Assembly (NCBI RefSeq): GCF_000243675.2
Contig: NZ_AHMM02000006.1
Location: 124,001 to 188,000 of the forward strand
Direction: 5' to 3'
Origin: Leptospira inadai serovar Lyme str. 10
GTDB lineage: Bacteria > Spirochaetota > Leptospiria > Leptospirales > Leptospiraceae
Length of the DNA stretch: 64,000 bases
Positions 29,956-40,510 of the stretch are shown here, piece after piece. The position numbers and the translations under genes were made by a program. A model generated the notes under the pieces. It was not told the origin of the DNA and did not search any database. It saw nothing but the letters and a program-made list of their open reading frames with translations. How positions within the stretch are numbered: position 1 is the stretch's first letter; each line of letters begins with the position of its first letter.

Positions 29956-31494
29956 TCATTCAGCTCCGACTCCGAGATAAACCCTTACTTTTTCGGATTC
30001 ATATAATCTTTGAGCTCGTTCTTCGGGGAAAAGTTTCGAAAAAACGATCGCGGCCAAAAACGAAAGAGTCATGGAAAAGATCGCCGGATTCTTATACGGA
30101 AAAAGCGCCGTCGAAAAACCGAAGATGTCCACCCAGACGGTGGGACTAAGAACGATCAAACCGGTAGCCGAAATGGAGCCGATTAGTATGGAAGCGACTC
30201 CACCCGCCGTACTAAAGTTCCGCCATAGAATGGATAGGAAAAGCGCCGGAAAATTACCGCTTGCGGCGATTGCAAAGGCTAGGCCGACCATAAAAGCCAC
30301 ATTTTGATCCTTGAATAAAATCCCGAAAAGGATTCCTAATATACCGAAGGACACCGTGGCTCGTCTCGCAACGCGGACCTGCTCCTGTTCGCTCGCCTTT
30401 CCGTCTTTGAAAACGTTGAAATGAAGATCATGTGAAATCGTGGAAGCAGCTGCCAGCGTCAATCCTGCGACCACGGCTAAAATTGTCGCAAACGCTACCG
30501 CCGCAATAAAGCCTAAAAAGGGAGTTCCGCCTAATAATTCGGCAAGGAGTGCCGCGGCCATATTACCGCCCTTATCAACGGAGGTTATTCGATCTCTCCC
30601 GATCAAAACCGCGGCGGCAAATCCCACGATCGGGATAATAATATAAAAGTAACCTATAAAGGTAGTCGCGTAGGCTACGGACTTTCTAGCTTCTTTTGCG
30701 TGAGGGACGGTGTAAAAGCGCATTAGAATATGAGGAAGTCCTAATAATCCGAACATAAGTGCCAAACCGAGCGAAATCGCGTCTAAAGGATTGGAGACTA
30801 AGCCCCCCGGTTCCAAAGCGGACCTGCCGTACTGCCGCTCGACTTCCCCGTATAAATTCGAAAGGTCGAAACCGAATTTAGCCATCGCGAGAATCGCCAA
30901 AAGCGTGACTCCGAACAAGAGTAGGCCTGCCTTTACGATTTGAACCCAAGTAGTCGCGATCATTCCTCCGAATAAAACGTATAAAAGCATCACTCCGCCT
31001 ACTAAAACTACGGCGGATTCGTAGGAAATTCCGAACATTAGATTGATCAGCTTCCCCGAACCGACGATTTGGGCGATCGAATAGGTTAGTGTGACTAATA
31101 TGCTTCCGATCGATGCGGCGATTCGTATAGGCTTTTGGCGCAACCTAAACGCAAGAACGTCCGCGAAGGTATATTTGCCTAGATTACGAAGCGGTTCGGC
31201 GATTAAAAACATGAGGGCGGGCCATCCGACCAACCAACCGACCGCATAGATGATCCCGTCATATCCTTTTAGAGCGACCATACCCGAAATTCCTAAAAAC
31301 GAGGCAGCGGACATGTAATCGCCGGATAACGCCAAGCCGTTTTGGAATCCCGTTATGTTCCTTCCCGCTGCATAGAATTCGCTGGATGTTTTCGTTTTCT
31401 TTGCGGCCCAATAAGTAATCGCCAGCGTTAAGAGAACGAATATTACGAAAAATAAAACGGAGATGATATTGGGCTGTCCTAAAGACGATTCCAT
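29956..31494 (-). CDS. actP: sodium:solute symporter (ActP/acetate permease-like)
   Basis: 512 aa with about 13 membrane segments. N-terminal region TSSEFYAAGRNITGFQNGLALSGDYMSAASFLGISG is the SSS-family hallmark and closely resembles ActP; GDRITSVDKGGN-like and NFPALFLSILWRNFSTAGG segments also fit. It likely imports acetate or another short monocarboxylate with sodium. Its start overlaps the DUF485 stop by one base (TAATG), the same pairing as yjcH-actP in E. coli. Confidence 0.87.
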   Translation of the reverse strand: MESSLGQPNIISVLFFVIFVLLTLAITYWAAKKTKTSSEFYAAGRNITGFQNGLALSGDYMSAASFLGISGMVALKGYDGIIYAVGWLVGWPALMFLIAEPLRNLGKYTFADVLAFRLRQKPIRIAASIGSILVTLTYSIAQIVGSGKLINLMFGISYESAVVLVGGVMLLYVLFGGMIATTWVQIVKAGLLLFGVTLLAILAMAKFGFDLSNLYGEVERQYGRSALEPGGLVSNPLDAISLGLALMFGLLGLPHILMRFYTVPHAKEARKSVAYATTFIGYFYIIIPIVGFAAAVLIGRDRITSVDKGGNMAAALLAELLGGTPFLGFIAAVAFATILAVVAGLTLAAASTISHDLHFNVFKDGKASEQEQVRVARRATVSFGILGILFGILFKDQNVAFMVGLAFAIAASGNFPALFLSILWRNFSTAGGVASILIGSISATGLIVLSPTVWVDIFGFSTALFPYKNPAIFSMTLSFLAAIVFSKLFPEERAQRLYESEKVRVYLGVGAE

Positions 31495-31808
31495 TAAATT
31501 TCGCTTCCCTTTTCTAATTTGCCTTTTAGGTGTTCGGTGTCTTTGTCATAGGAGGTATTTGCCCAATAGACATAAACAATCGTTAAAAGCCAGGAAACCA
31601 CTATGACTAGGGCGCCGACTATCAATCCGTAGTTGGCAAACTGTCCGAGACGCTCGGTCAACCAATCTTTCTTGAATGCGATCGTCAAAATGAAGCCGTA
31701 ATAATTTATAAAAAGAACGGAAAGCAGGATAAAACTGACGGTCCAGCGGGCTCTGACTAATTTTTTAAACTCGGGAGATTCGATGAGCTGATGCGGTTTG
31801 ACTTTCAT
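31494..31808 (-). CDS. DUF485 (YjcH-like) membrane protein
   Basis: 104 aa with two membrane segments (about 27-47 and 61-86). N-terminal HQLIESPEFKKLVRARWTVSFILL is typical of DUF485, the small partner encoded upstream of acetate/solute symporters. Coupled to the actP-like gene. The 102-bp region before it probably carries the promoter. Confidence 0.85.
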   Translation of the reverse strand: MKVKPHQLIESPEFKKLVRARWTVSFILLSVLFINYYGFILTIAFKKDWLTERLGQFANYGLIVGALVIVVSWLLTIVYVYWANTSYDKDTEHLKGKLEKGSEI

Positions 31809-31910
31809 CCCGTACTCCTATGCATAAATGCAATCGAGGATTTTAGAAAAATTGCCTGGGTTCGCAAGGATAAAAATACGCGTCCGGAAAAAATCCGAAG
31901 TGGACGATGA

Positions 31911-33254
31911 TTAATTTTCGCGGGATAATCCGGACCGGATCGTTTTGATTCCTCGATCAACGTAAGCCTTGATTCTGATAAAAGAGAATAAAACGCAAAG
32001 ATACCAAAAAGGCTCCAATTCGAATCGCATTCGATTCGCTTCAAACGGATCGATAAACGAATACAAAATCGTAAGCGAAACGGTGTGCAGGACGATAATT
32101 TGAACTTTGTAGGAAAAGGAGAAAAATCGCAGTAGGAGCAATAATAGAGAGATCGGATATACGATTCTATATAGGTTTTTATCGAAGGAACCCATATCGA
32201 CTGCGGCAAACCAATCCAATCCCGGATATTTGCGCAGGAATTCCGGGACCGCGGAAAATTGGGGTACCAGAAACGGATAATTCGAAGGGCTACTTAAATA
32301 AACCTTAATGCCGAACTTTAACAGCCTCAAGGATTGCCGCACATCCGTGGTTTCCTTAACTTTAGACAGGTACTTACGGGAAACTTCGATAAACCGGATG
32401 TTATGATAATCGTCTCCATTCAGACAGATCGTTTCGGAGTAACGCGAGACGAGAGGGTCGTCTTCGGAATAAATTCCGCGATAGAGAATGGTCGGGAGCT
32501 GGAATGAGGCTAGATTTTTGCGTTCGTCCGAATCCAGGGTTATCAACCTAGATCTTGCCAGGTTCATTCCTAACCAGGTCGAGGCCGAAAACGAGTCGAA
32601 AAGAATCAAATTTTTTAGATATAACCCGAACGGGAATAGGAGTATTAAAAAAGCCGTAATTATCGAGGCGCGCGATAGCTTTTTGCGCTCATTCCAAGCC
32701 AACCAGCCGACCCAAAAGATCGCGAGGCCTAAATGCCAGGAAGGTCGGACGGCCGCCGCAAGCGCAATTGTGATCGAAACGGACACTAGTCTCCGGTTTC
32801 TATTTTTAATCACCCATAGGGAATATAATAAAACCAACGAAAGAAAGAATAAATAAGTGGAATAAAACGGATAGCGAAAGTAGGCGAATGCAAGCGGGTT
32901 AAGAAAAAAGAGTGCGGCCCAAATCGTACGATATCGTATTCTTAATGAGGAGAGAATCGATAGGAAAAGGTAACAACCGATCGCATGCAGCATAGGAAGA
33001 ATGAACGCATATAAAGGATAAGGATCGTCGTTTCCTAAATGCGTGAAAGCGGAGTGCCAGAGGGCTAACGCCGGACTCGTACCGTTCAGCAGTAGGAGCG
33101 CGTGCAGTGGATGGTTGTACCAACAATCTTTGGAAGGTAGCTGCCAGTAACCGTCTATCCTTAATATCGGAAAATCTAGAAACTGTAATATAGCGTGAAT
33201 GCAGGCGATCGTTATCGGGAGGGAATAGTTTCGCGCGATACTAGGATATCCCAT
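31911..33254 (-). CDS. polytopic membrane protein, possible GT-C-type glycosyltransferase
   Basis: 447 aa with about ten hydrophobic segments. The first loop (residues about 30-75: RIDGYWQLPSKDCWYNHPLHALLLLNGTSPA) and the overall layout recall lipid-linked sugar transferases of the GT-C fold (PMT/GT39-like), and AAAVRPSWHLGLAIFWVGW resembles the arginine-rich loops in that group. The resemblance is structural and weak; a function is not assigned. It lies 20 bp downstream of the nitrilase-like gene on the same strand. Confidence 0.65.
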   Translation of the reverse strand: MGYPSIARNYSLPITIACIHAILQFLDFPILRIDGYWQLPSKDCWYNHPLHALLLLNGTSPALALWHSAFTHLGNDDPYPLYAFILPMLHAIGCYLFLSILSSLRIRYRTIWAALFFLNPLAFAYFRYPFYSTYLFFLSLVLLYSLWVIKNRNRRLVSVSITIALAAAVRPSWHLGLAIFWVGWLAWNERKKLSRASIITAFLILLFPFGLYLKNLILFDSFSASTWLGMNLARSRLITLDSDERKNLASFQLPTILYRGIYSEDDPLVSRYSETICLNGDDYHNIRFIEVSRKYLSKVKETTDVRQSLRLLKFGIKVYLSSPSNYPFLVPQFSAVPEFLRKYPGLDWFAAVDMGSFDKNLYRIVYPISLLLLLLRFFSFSYKVQIIVLHTVSLTILYSFIDPFEANRMRFELEPFWYLCVLFSFIRIKAYVDRGIKTIRSGLSREN

Positions 33255-33274
33255 TTTTCCGAACGCGAAGTCGT

Positions 33275-33991
33275 TTAAAACAGGCCGTTAATTCCGTTAA
33301 TATTTACGGTTTTTATGATTTCTTTATCCTTTTCGGATTCGGCCACTTTCCAGGTGACTCCCGTGGGCGTGGACAAGAGGCTTCGTCCGATCCGCTTCTT
33401 TCCGAAAGGCGCGCCGTGCCCCGAAGAACGAAGTAGGAAAAGATTATATTTTGCGGATAAGTCAGCGTATCTTTTGAGATCGTCCGCGTAATTGATTCCC
33501 TCCTCTAGGACGGAGTCTATATGGAATGCGAGATTTATGTTTTCCGATTTTAAACGATCAAATCTGGAAAGATCGTCGATTTCTTTTCCCACAAAAATAC
33601 CGAATCGGAATCCGCCTAGAATAATCGCTTCGTCCCCGGAACCGGGTTTGGCCGGGGCTTCTTCCGCACCCAGCACTTTCACGTCGTACCAATCGACTAA
33701 CACGATATTCTGAACGACCGGGACGGAGAGCCGCAATATTCCCTCCTCATCTTTGCGAAACATGCAGCCGCCTAGTATGGCTCCTTTGTAAACTTCGGAA
33801 ACTGCCAACAGTTCGTCCAAAAAACCCTTCGAGCGAGAGGCGAGAGATTCGGGAGAAGCGACTCCGCCTCCGGGAAAATACATCGGCAGAATCAGGAAAT
33901 CGGATTTTTCTTTAGATAACTTGGATCTTTGTTCGGGAGAAATAGGCTGAGATAATTCCTTTTGGAATAAAGTGATCTTTACAGAAGCCAC
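33275..33991 (-). CDS. nitrilase-fold protein, probably catalytically inactive
   Basis: 238 aa from a GTG at 33991. The sequence follows the carbon-nitrogen hydrolase pattern (SDFLILPMYFPGG at about 30-42, then FRFGIFVGKEIDDLSRFDRL at about 155, and SSGHGAPFGKKRIGRS). The expected catalytic Glu (in LPE) is Met here and the Cys of the CYD motif is not present, so amidohydrolase activity is unlikely. It might bind a ligand or partner. Position: 21 bases after the stop of the 608-aa protein gene, likely the same transcript. Confidence 0.6.
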   Translation of the reverse strand: MASVKITLFQKELSQPISPEQRSKLSKEKSDFLILPMYFPGGGVASPESLASRSKGFLDELLAVSEVYKGAILGGCMFRKDEEGILRLSVPVVQNIVLVDWYDVKVLGAEEAPAKPGSGDEAIILGGFRFGIFVGKEIDDLSRFDRLKSENINLAFHIDSVLEEGINYADDLKRYADLSAKYNLFLLRSSGHGAPFGKKRIGRSLLSTPTGVTWKVAESEKDKEIIKTVNINGINGLF

Positions 33992-34012
33992 GCGTAACCT
34001 GCGCTTGTAGAT

Positions 34013-35839
34013 TTAGTCGGATAAAATGGACGGGTCGACGCCGAAATTATCATCGACACCTTTTTCCGCGGAAACGTTCGGATCGATGAGCTCGGCATCC
34101 GGCTGAGAATTGTCGGCCTTAATTCCGAATTCCTTTTCCATTTCTTCAGGGGACATTTCAGGAACACCTCCGAACAAATCTCCGCTTTCCAATCGCTCCG
34201 AGAGAGCTAAAGAATAGCAGTATGCTTCCATAATGCATTGTTTGATCGGCTTTTTATTCAGTCGCTTTTTAGACTCTATTAGATCGAAGGTCATTAAGTC
34301 GTCCATATTCGTAACGACCTCCTTTTTACCCTTCATATCCGCGATGAGTCGGGAAAGTAGATCGGAACCTTTTTGAATGAAGTCCTTTACCGTAACTCGG
34401 ACGTTTCGGGATTGTTGGCTTTTTTTGGTTTCTAAAGCCGATGTTTTTTTGGATGACTCGATGTAGTTGGCGCCCGGATTCTTTAGATGGGAATCCAATT
34501 CCTTGTGATATTGGTCATAGATTCGGAATTGTTCCTGAATGCCTCGAGTCGTTTCGTACAAATCGATTAACTTTTCGCGAAAATCCATTTTTGCGCCCGC
34601 GACGATCGTCGGCTTTAAATCGATTTTCTTGGTGGTCATTACGAAGGAATATTCCTCGTCGAATTCTCGAAAAAATAGCCAGGAAAGCAAAGCTTTGTCC
34701 GCGGACGGGATCCGTTCGTGTTCTCCTTTCGGGTCGTGCTTCTTCCGAAGTTGCTCCAAAGGCAGCATTCGCATGAGCTTTAGCCCGTACTTTAGCTCTT
34801 TGCTTAGGGATTCTTCCGGATCGATCGGCTCTTCCTTTTTCGGTTCTTCGGCTTCTTCCTCTTCCTCGTGGGCTCCGCCGGAGATTTCGTCCAACTCTTG
34901 GCCGGGTTGGCGTTGTCCCAATTTTTCTTCAGGGACGATTCCTAGAATGTCTTCCATGTAAGAGCTGATCAGCGGAATATTCTTATCTTCGCTCCGAAGG
35001 ATGGCCAAATATAACTTATCAAATACCGTTCCGTAGAGTACGTCGAATTCCTGGAGGGCCCGTTTTCGTTTCGTATTATAAACGGTGGCAGGTTTTCCCT
35101 CCAGTTTTTCGAGAGCCTGGTATCCTAGCGTGACGGCCTTAACGTACGATCCTTGGAACGGGTAAATATAGTATAATTTCTTAAATAAAGAATATAAGGG
35201 TTGTCGCACCCGTGAGATGGAAACGGCCATATCCGGAGCCGCGTTATGCGTTTCGAGTAGCTGATTCAACTCCACGTTATCGTAAACCTTATGCATTCGA
35301 CCCAGGAGTTCGATATAAAGAGGATTTTGCCCGTCTAACTCTTTCGCGATCTTAGTGGCATAAGCGGGATTTCCGAGTAAATCATTCCCTACAAAGTTCA
35401 TTTCCAGAATGGCTTTTTTGCCTGCGATATTCAGTTCGGAGAGAAATCCCGGGAGCAGGTCGCTGGATGAAAAAGAAGTTACTCTAGAGATCCAGCATTT
35501 GAACCTGACCGCCATTCTGTTGAAGAAATTTCCCATCTCCGCTTCGATCGCTTTTCGATCCCGGAACGCGTTAGGCTTTGCTTGCTGGGTCCTGGACGGA
35601 GAGGCCGATCCGCCCCTGCCGGACGGTGATTTTGGATCCCTGCCGCCTGCTTGGCTTCTGGCGCCCTGGCGTATTTGCGGTTGTTCTTTGGGCTTTTTAG
35701 GGGCTTCGTCCCGCTTTTTGTCTTTTTCGGAAACGACCTTGCCTCCGGCGGATTGAAACTTATCAAACATCTCTCGTCTGGCCTTGTCGTCCAGATTGTT
35801 TACGCCGATGCTTTTTTTGGTTTTATCGAATTCGGACAT
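34013..35839 (-). CDS. large cytoplasmic protein of unknown function, probably spirochaete-specific
   Basis: 608 aa with no signal peptide or membrane segment. Residues 1-95 are low-complexity and basic/Pro/Gly-rich (KKPKEQPQIRQGARSQAGG..., SPSGRGGSASPS) and presumably disordered. An alpha-helical region follows (about 100-320), then a second acidic low-complexity stretch (about 322-345, HEEEEEAEEPKKEEPIDP), another helical domain (about 350-560) and an acidic tail. I do not recognise the family. Spirochaetes have several lineage-specific proteins of this kind. It is divergent from the STAS gene at 35955. Confidence 0.65.
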   Translation of the reverse strand: MSEFDKTKKSIGVNNLDDKARREMFDKFQSAGGKVVSEKDKKRDEAPKKPKEQPQIRQGARSQAGGRDPKSPSGRGGSASPSRTQQAKPNAFRDRKAIEAEMGNFFNRMAVRFKCWISRVTSFSSSDLLPGFLSELNIAGKKAILEMNFVGNDLLGNPAYATKIAKELDGQNPLYIELLGRMHKVYDNVELNQLLETHNAAPDMAVSISRVRQPLYSLFKKLYYIYPFQGSYVKAVTLGYQALEKLEGKPATVYNTKRKRALQEFDVLYGTVFDKLYLAILRSEDKNIPLISSYMEDILGIVPEEKLGQRQPGQELDEISGGAHEEEEEAEEPKKEEPIDPEESLSKELKYGLKLMRMLPLEQLRKKHDPKGEHERIPSADKALLSWLFFREFDEEYSFVMTTKKIDLKPTIVAGAKMDFREKLIDLYETTRGIQEQFRIYDQYHKELDSHLKNPGANYIESSKKTSALETKKSQQSRNVRVTVKDFIQKGSDLLSRLIADMKGKKEVVTNMDDLMTFDLIESKKRLNKKPIKQCIMEAYCYSLALSERLESGDLFGGVPEMSPEEMEKEFGIKADNSQPDAELIDPNVSAEKGVDDNFGVDPSILSD

Positions 35840-35954
35840 TGGTTTGGATTCCCCAGAAACCGCTCTAATAGTATCCTGGCGGTCGTTCCGAAATAAATCA
35901 ACTAAGATACTTATTTCTTGACAGACTTCGAATTCCGATGCGTGTTATTTTCCC

Positions 35955-36317
35955 ATGATTCTCAAGAGTCTCACCCGAGACAATCATCTCGTTCTCTCGG
36001 TCCAGGAGGATATCCTGATGGATAATTCCCGCGACTTTTACGTGGAGTTTGAGGAAAGCGTTCGGCCTGGATACCCCGCAATCATTAGTTTTCACCTTGG
36101 CCTGGTCAAATTTATAGATTCTTCGGGGATCGGAATCATTATTAAAGTCAGGAATCAAATCCGGGATAAAAACGGTATTGTAAACATCTTCGGCTTAAAT
36201 AAGTCCCTCCATTCCGTTTTTCGGCTTTCCGGGCTGGATCGAATCGTAAACCTTTACACTATGGAAGAATTCCTGGAAAAATATCCGAACTTTTCGGAAT
36301 TTCTCCAAGGAGACTGA
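35955..36317 (+). CDS. STAS-domain protein (anti-sigma factor antagonist-like)
   Basis: 120 aa, one STAS domain. The core LGLVKFIDSSGIGIIIKVRNQI contains the DSSG motif with the Ser phosphorylated in SpoIIAA/RsbV-type proteins. The domain ends with IFGLNKSLHSVFRLSGLDRIV. A TTGACA at 35918-35923 with a TGTTAT 19 bases further would place the transcript start almost at the ATG, so a leaderless mRNA is possible. No partner kinase lies nearby. Clearly a different paralogue from the STAS gene at 8505. Confidence 0.85.
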   Translation: MILKSLTRDNHLVLSVQEDILMDNSRDFYVEFEESVRPGYPAIISFHLGLVKFIDSSGIGIIIKVRNQIRDKNGIVNIFGLNKSLHSVFRLSGLDRIVNLYTMEEFLEKYPNFSEFLQGD

Positions 36318-36351
36318 AACTCTTCTCTTCCGAACCCGTTCTTAAATACAG

Positions 36352-37122
36352 ATGAAACGACCTTTTTTTTCCGACTCGATGCAACAAACGTTTTTTTCAA
36401 AAAGCTTCCCTTTCTTTCCGATCCTAGCGCGTTTCTTTCTTGCCTGCATAGTTTTCGGCATTTCAAACTGTTACCCTTACGCCAACCGAGAGATCGTGTT
36501 CCGCTCCGAAGGAATCGCTCTTTTCAAAATCGACCCGAAAGATTTACCCGGTTTTTACAAAATAACGAAAACCAATTCGCTCGACCATCCGATCCAGTTG
36601 GATCAGAATAAAGTAAAGGACTATCTCGGAAATCTGAGATATTCCAAGAGGACGGCTATCGGATATTTTTCCGATTTCGTTTTTTCCGATCACGAGCTGG
36701 ATCTTTTGGCGAGGGATTTGCCTTTTGCCCTAAAGGCTCTTCCTAAAGACAAGCTACTGCTACTCGTCACGAAGTATGACGATACCCAATCGGTTATTTC
36801 CTATGACGAATTGACTACCTGCATCCTTTGGGCGACGGACGCCAGATTGAATGTCGTTTTCGGCAGAATTAAACGTGAGATCGTTGATAAGGATCAAACT
36901 CTCTTGTTCGACCGTTGGACTCGAATCGAAGAGATTCCGTTGGAGCAATCTACGGACGGAACCGAAATCGTGGAAGGGGAAAATTTCGACTTCGGTCTCG
37001 CGGGAGGAGTTCCCCAGCGCAAATGGGTCTCCTTTGATTTAAAGAATCCGACCAAGTATAAATTCTTACCTAGAAAACAATACGGCCCCGTTAAACTGAC
37101 CGACGAAAACGATCGCCCTTGA
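36352..37122 (+). CDS. putative lipoprotein of unknown function
   Basis: 256 aa. A long N-terminal leader ends in a hydrophobic stretch and a possible lipobox (ILARFFLACIVFGISNC, Cys at about residue 40), loose as is usual in spirochaetes. An internal ATG (residue 10) may be the true start. The mature part is mixed alpha/beta with no motif I recognise. Its stop lies two bases from the stop of the convergent ileS gene, so the two transcripts must overlap. Confidence 0.65.
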   Translation: MKRPFFSDSMQQTFFSKSFPFFPILARFFLACIVFGISNCYPYANREIVFRSEGIALFKIDPKDLPGFYKITKTNSLDHPIQLDQNKVKDYLGNLRYSKRTAIGYFSDFVFSDHELDLLARDLPFALKALPKDKLLLLVTKYDDTQSVISYDELTTCILWATDARLNVVFGRIKREIVDKDQTLLFDRWTRIEEIPLEQSTDGTEIVEGENFDFGLAGGVPQRKWVSFDLKNPTKYKFLPRKQYGPVKLTDENDRP

Positions 37123-37123
37123 G

Positions 37124-39868
37124 TTAGATCGAGACAGCCTCGGCGCAACGAAGGCAAAGTTCTCCTTTCCGTTCTTCCGCAGGGTGTCTCCAACAGCGAG
37201 GGCATTCGCCTTCTTTCGGTCTGACGATTCGGACCGCAAATTCTTCGTCGGAATGTTCTGCGAGAATCTCCCGCTCCGTTTGATCGAAGCGGACCTGAGA
37301 TACGGTAAAAATCAGCTCCAGCGCGGCGTTGGAAAAACGATTCTTGAGTTCGGTACTTCCCTTTCCGGTCAGTTCAACCGCGCCTTCCAGAGACTTTCCT
37401 AGTTTTCCCGCTTGTCTCGCGACTTCGAGGGCTTTGTGAACGATCTCTCGGGCGGCTAGGGTTCTTTCAAAGTCCGCTTCCAATTTAGGATCTCGAACCT
37501 TGGATAAATCGGGGAAGTCTTCCAAAAAGACCGAGTCTCTCTTATCGTTTTCCTTCCAAACTTCTTCCGCCGTGAAGCTCAGAATCGGAGCCGAATAAAT
37601 ACAAAGAGTATCCAATATGATTTGCAATACCGTGGAAGAGGAGCGTCTCGTTTTCGATCCCCTTCGATCGCAGTACATTCTATCCCTTATCATCTCGAAA
37701 TAATCCTGGGATAAGGTTACGGTGCAGAAAAGAAGAAGTTTTTGGTAAACTTGATGGAACTGGTAGCTTTCGTAATATGCTTTCAGTTCTTCCGTCAAAT
37801 GCGCCAATCTGGATAAGTAATAGCGATCCACTTCCTCCAATTCATCGATCGTTAAATTTTGCTCGGGCGTATGACCGGCCAGATTTCCCAACAGGTAGCG
37901 GAACGTATTTCTAATTTTTCGATAATTGTCCGCGATCGTTTTAAGGCCTTCTTTCCCGACCCGAACATCGTCGCGAAAATCCTGGGAACTTACCCAGAGT
38001 CTTAGAATATCCGCCCCGTAAACGTTGATGATGTCTTTGGTAGGATCGATTCCGTTGCCCAAGGATTTCGACATGGCACGTCCTTGTTCATCCAGGACAT
38101 AACCGTGAGTCAGTACGGATTTGTAAGGAGGGATTCCCCTTAATGCCATGGACGGCCACAAACTGGATTGAAACCAGCCCCTATGTTGATCCGATCCTTC
38201 CAGATAGAGGTCCGCAGGAGGTTCGGGTCCTCGTTCGCTTAATACGGCAAAGTTAGATACACCCGAATCGAACCAAACGTCTAGGATGTCCTTCCCCTTT
38301 CTAAAGGAGGACGAACCGCATTTTCCGCATTTCGTGCCCGGTGGAAGCAAGGCATCCGCGGGTTCGGTATACCAAATCTCTATTCCTTTTTGTCTTACGA
38401 TCTCCGTGAAGAAGCGGACCGAATCGGAATCCAGATGGGTTTCCCCGCAGTCTTCGCAGGTAAAAGCCGGAATCGGGACCCCCCAATTTCTTTGACGAGA
38501 CAGACACCAATCCGGTCGGGTCTCCACCATCGATCGAATTCGGCTGATTCCCCAGCTAGGAATCCATTGGACTTTATCGATCGCTTCCAGCGATTTTTCC
38601 CGAAGGCCTTTGTGATCAATTTGAAAGAACCACTGAGGAGTCGCCCTGAAGATGAGAGGTTTCTTACTCCTCCAACTATGCGGGTAGCTATGTTCGAATT
38701 CGGAATAGTGAAGCAATAAACCTTTTTCTTTCAGGAGTTCCACGATTTTAGGATTTGCATCCCAAACTTTGGTCCCTTTCATCATCGGGAATTCATCGGT
38801 ATATCTACCGTAATCATCCACGGGAGAATAGGGTTCCAGTCCTGCCGCTAATCCCACTTTATAATCGTCTTGTCCGTGACCGGGAGCCGTATGCACCGCG
38901 CCGGTTCCTGCATCGAGGGTCACATGTTCGCCGAATAGAGGGATGGAGTCCCGATCCAAAAACGGATGTTGAAATACCATGGATTCAAGATCTTGGTTCG
39001 TAACGGTGCCGGACTTCTCTAGAGTGACTCCCGTGGCTTTCTCGACCGCCTCTTTCAATCCATCCGCAAGTAAGAGCGAATCTCCATCCTGAGTTTTATA
39101 GAATGAATAGGAGAATCTAGGATTAAAACTGATCGCTAGGTTGGCCGGTAAGGTCCAAGGGGTGGTCGTCCAGATTAAGGAATAGCTTTTGTCCTTCCCC
39201 TTTACCGGAAATTTCACGTAAATCGAAGGGGATCTATGCGGGTGGTATTCGATTTCCGCTTCCGCGTGGGCGGTCGCCAATTCGATGCACCAGTATACCG
39301 GTTTTTTTCCGCGATATATATAGCCTTTGTCGAAAAGGGCGCCGAAAATCTCCACAATCTTCGCTTCGAAGTCCGGACTCATCGTTTTGTAAATACGGCC
39401 TTTTTCCCAAAAACATAAAAAGCGAGAAAGGTCTTGTCCTTGTTTGACCACGAATTCTTCCGCGTAGTCGCGGCAAAGTTTTCGAAGTTCTTCGGGGCCG
39501 ATCTCTTTGGCTTTCTTTCCCAGATTTTTGAGAACTTGAACTTCTATCGGTAATCCATGACAGTCCCAACCTGGTATCATATCGGTATTAAATCCGGAAA
39601 GAGCCTTGGATTTAACGATCATATCCTTTAGGATTTTATTAAGCGAATGGCCCGTGTGGAAATTTCCGTTAGCGTAAGGAGGTCCGTCATGAAGCACGAA
39701 TCCGGGTTTATCCTTCCTCTTTTCCCGCATTCTGCGAAAAAGATGTCCGTCCTCCCATTCTTTGATTTGCTCCGGTTCCCGGGTCGCCAAGCCGGCTTTC
39801 ATCGGAAAATCGGTTTGCGGAAGTATGACTGTATTTGAATACGGATTTTTATTCTCTTCTTCTTTCAT
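37124..39868 (-). CDS. ileS: isoleucyl-tRNA synthetase
   Basis: 914 aa class I synthetase. The HIGH-type motif is [12 protein letters not shown] (about residue 60), KMSKS appears as [15 protein letters not shown] (about 600), and the editing domain includes [13 protein letters not shown] and [16 protein letters not shown]. The C-terminus carries a four-Cys zinc finger (CPRCWRHP...LCLRC), as in the bacterial-type enzyme. Single gene with only 6 bp to the LRR gene upstream, so probably transcribed with purL and the LRR lipoprotein. Confidence 0.96.
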   Translation of the reverse strand: MKEEENKNPYSNTVILPQTDFPMKAGLATREPEQIKEWEDGHLFRRMREKRKDKPGFVLHDGPPYANGNFHTGHSLNKILKDMIVKSKALSGFNTDMIPGWDCHGLPIEVQVLKNLGKKAKEIGPEELRKLCRDYAEEFVVKQGQDLSRFLCFWEKGRIYKTMSPDFEAKIVEIFGALFDKGYIYRGKKPVYWCIELATAHAEAEIEYHPHRSPSIYVKFPVKGKDKSYSLIWTTTPWTLPANLAISFNPRFSYSFYKTQDGDSLLLADGLKEAVEKATGVTLEKSGTVTNQDLESMVFQHPFLDRDSIPLFGEHVTLDAGTGAVHTAPGHGQDDYKVGLAAGLEPYSPVDDYGRYTDEFPMMKGTKVWDANPKIVELLKEKGLLLHYSEFEHSYPHSWRSKKPLIFRATPQWFFQIDHKGLREKSLEAIDKVQWIPSWGISRIRSMVETRPDWCLSRQRNWGVPIPAFTCEDCGETHLDSDSVRFFTEIVRQKGIEIWYTEPADALLPPGTKCGKCGSSSFRKGKDILDVWFDSGVSNFAVLSERGPEPPADLYLEGSDQHRGWFQSSLWPSMALRGIPPYKSVLTHGYVLDEQGRAMSKSLGNGIDPTKDIINVYGADILRLWVSSQDFRDDVRVGKEGLKTIADNYRKIRNTFRYLLGNLAGHTPEQNLTIDELEEVDRYYLSRLAHLTEELKAYYESYQFHQVYQKLLLFCTVTLSQDYFEMIRDRMYCDRRGSKTRRSSSTVLQIILDTLCIYSAPILSFTAEEVWKENDKRDSVFLEDFPDLSKVRDPKLEADFERTLAAREIVHKALEVARQAGKLGKSLEGAVELTGKGSTELKNRFSNAALELIFTVSQVRFDQTEREILAEHSDEEFAVRIVRPKEGECPRCWRHPAEERKGELCLRCAEAVSI

Positions 39869-39874
39869 GGATAT

Positions 39875-40510
39875 TTAAAATTCAATACGGACCTTAGGGA
39901 GTAATTTGCGCGCTGCGTTGACGTCGGCGGTTCTAAGTCCGGAGTCTTTTAGAATAAGAACCCGCAACTTCGGATGGTCGGCGAGCAGGTTTAGATTCTT
40001 GGGGAAAGCTACTATGTTCCTGTTTTTGGATAAATCCAGAATTTGCAGTTGTTGCAAATTTCCTAATAGATCTATGTCCGATTCGTTCAAAATCAATTTG
40101 TTTTGATCCAGATAGATGGCTTTGAGAGAAAGTCCTTTTAATTCGGGAGGAATCCTTTCAAAGTCGTTATTTCCCGCAAAGAGGACATGCAATTTTCCTA
40201 ATTTTGCACAGGAGGCCGGAAGTCGCTTTAAGTCGTTTCCATAGACGTTTAGGTATTCCAGTTGTTGCAAATCCCCTAGATTTTCGGGAAGCGTTTCGAG
40301 TCGGTTCAGTCGAATATCCAACCATTTAAGATTCGGAAACGTAAATAATACCTGGGGGAAGGTGCCTAACTTTTGTAACCCTATATCCAATTTTTCAACT
40401 TTCAAAGGAGTTTGAGAAGCGACGGAAAGGATATCTTCGGCGGATCTTTTGCAAGAATTTCCGAAGAGTAGAAGTCCGGATAAAATCGGAAGAACGAGTA
40501 ATCGAATCAT
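39875..40510 (-). CDS. leucine-rich repeat putative lipoprotein
   Basis: 211 aa. Signal peptide MIRLLVLPILSGLLLFGNSC with a Cys at 20 that could be lipidated under relaxed spirochaetal rules. Then six to seven LRR units of about 23 residues (KLDIGLQKLGTFPQVLF; NLKWLDIRLNRLETLPENLG; QLEYLNVYGNDLKRLPASC and so on). LRR proteins of this type are abundant in Leptospira and bind other proteins. It overlaps purL by 4 bases (ATGA), so it lies within a housekeeping operon. Confidence 0.85.
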   Translation of the reverse strand: MIRLLVLPILSGLLLFGNSCKRSAEDILSVASQTPLKVEKLDIGLQKLGTFPQVLFTFPNLKWLDIRLNRLETLPENLGDLQQLEYLNVYGNDLKRLPASCAKLGKLHVLFAGNNDFERIPPELKGLSLKAIYLDQNKLILNESDIDLLGNLQQLQILDLSKNRNIVAFPKNLNLLADHPKLRVLILKDSGLRTADVNAARKLLPKVRIEF

